This document shows, piece after piece, positions 63,593 through 64,000 of a stretch of DNA of 64,000 bases; within the stretch, counting starts at the first letter, position 1; the number at the start of each line of letters is the position of its first letter. The position numbers and the translations under genes were made by a program. Under the pieces are notes generated by a model that worked only from the letters and a program-made list of their open reading frames with translations, was not told where the DNA came from and made no database searches. Source of the DNA: Isoetes taiwanensis (taxonomy: Eukaryota; Streptophyta; Lycopodiopsida; Isoetales; Isoetaceae); assembly GCA_021234155.1 (NCBI GenBank), contig JAJEKV010000268.1, forward strand, positions 124,001-188,000, read 5' to 3'.

Positions 63593-64000
63593 TTACAGCT
63601 CATCCCTTGCTTCTTTTGTAGTCTCTTCTACAATCTTATCTGCTGTTTCTTTGTGAGTATCTCCTGCAACCTTCTTTTCTGTCTTACCAGTTTTGGGTAA
63701 AGTGAAAGGTATTGCTGCATTCTTCTTTAAAAATTGATAGAATGCCTTGACTGTCCTGTCTGTGTCAACCGTGATCTGTAACCACAAACTCTTATTAGAG
63801 GCTGCAAGCTTTAAAGCGACAATATGTAATTCTTACCGGATCAAAGCTCTTACTGCCAGCTGGAAAGAACAGAATAGTAGGGAACCCATCGGACTGCAAG
63901 TCACCGTAACAATTTGATCATGCTCCAGCACATATAGCATAATTGTGCCTACATTATATTTCTCATCGGAGATTGTAACACACACAAGAAATCAATACCT
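63593..64000 (-). CDS. Protein disulfide isomerase-like protein, C-terminal exons (partial)
   Basis: The gene enters from beyond the right edge. Exon 63,893-63,837 encodes S-D-G-F-P-T-I-L-F-F-P-A-G and ends before GTAAGA. The last exon, 63,775-63,593, encodes I-T-V-D-T-D-R-T-V-K-A-F then F-L-K-K-N-A-A-I-P-F. It ends with a charged tail and R-D-E-L-stop. The cis-Pro segment F-P-T-I-L-F-F and the following strand-helix belong to the thioredoxin fold of the a' domain in plant PDI-like 1 proteins (PDIL1-3/1-4 type). K/H/R-D-E-L retains proteins in the ER lumen, where PDIs form and rearrange disulfide bonds. Bases 63,999-64,000 (AG before GTATTG) are probably the end of the preceding exon, in phase. 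The part seen is intact. Confidence 0.9.

Overview
The window looks like nuclear DNA of a land plant with a large, transposon-filled genome. Genes have GT-AG introns. Two gene models are intact and plant-like. Almost everything else is retrotransposons, DNA-transposon relics and decayed coding sequence in AT-rich DNA. The LINE types, the recurrent transposon-like gene families and the relic of a bacterial-type DNA methyltransferase suggest a fern, gymnosperm or other non-angiosperm rather than a flowering plant. That placement is an inference.

Layout. 1-1.9 kb: no recognisable gene. 1.95-13.4 kb: a LINE (non-LTR retrotransposon) on the + strand, split by a young Ty1/copia element (3412-9124, minus strand, TSD TTCTG) and carrying an internal inversion of about 2.5 kb. 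13.4-13.7 kb: a small inverted-repeat element with an 8-bp TSD. 14.2-16.0 kb: a decayed Ty3/gypsy fragment. 17 kb: a GGGTTAATA minisatellite. 19.3-23.6 kb: a decayed multi-domain coding region, probably transposon-derived. 24-24.9 kb: a second LINE fragment. 25.6-29.3 kb: a decayed intron-containing DNA amino-methyltransferase gene (minus) facing away from a decayed Ser/Pro-rich and transposase-like gene (+). A cluster of about 16 near-identical 18-bp palindromes lies between them and inside the methyltransferase introns. 31.9-33.5 kb: an intact three-exon gene of unknown function, with a Mutator-like element inserted 5 bp before its ATG. 35.3 kb: a Helitron-type 3' end. 39.4-40.5 kb: GC-richer duplicated blocks. 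44.4-45.4 kb: a second Mutator-like element. 46.1-49.3 kb: a LINE fragment with a solo LTR inside it. 49.7-49.9 kb: a 60-bp triplicate with a TGACGTCA palindrome. 54-60.7 kb: long GA tracts, small inverted-repeat elements and the 3' half of another LINE. 61.5 and 62.7 kb: two strong hairpins. 63.6-64.0 kb: the last exons of a protein disulfide isomerase-like gene with a C-terminal RDEL signal.

How parts relate. Only two genes look functional: the 31.9-33.5 kb gene and the PDI-like gene. Several insertions can be ordered: copia into LINE, solo LTR into another LINE, Mutator-like element into a 5' UTR. The most unusual unit is 25.6-29.3 kb, where a DNA methyltransferase, a transposase-like coding remnant and a dense palindrome array sit together. 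It may be the remains of a mobile element that carried its own DNA-modifying enzyme; that reading is inference.
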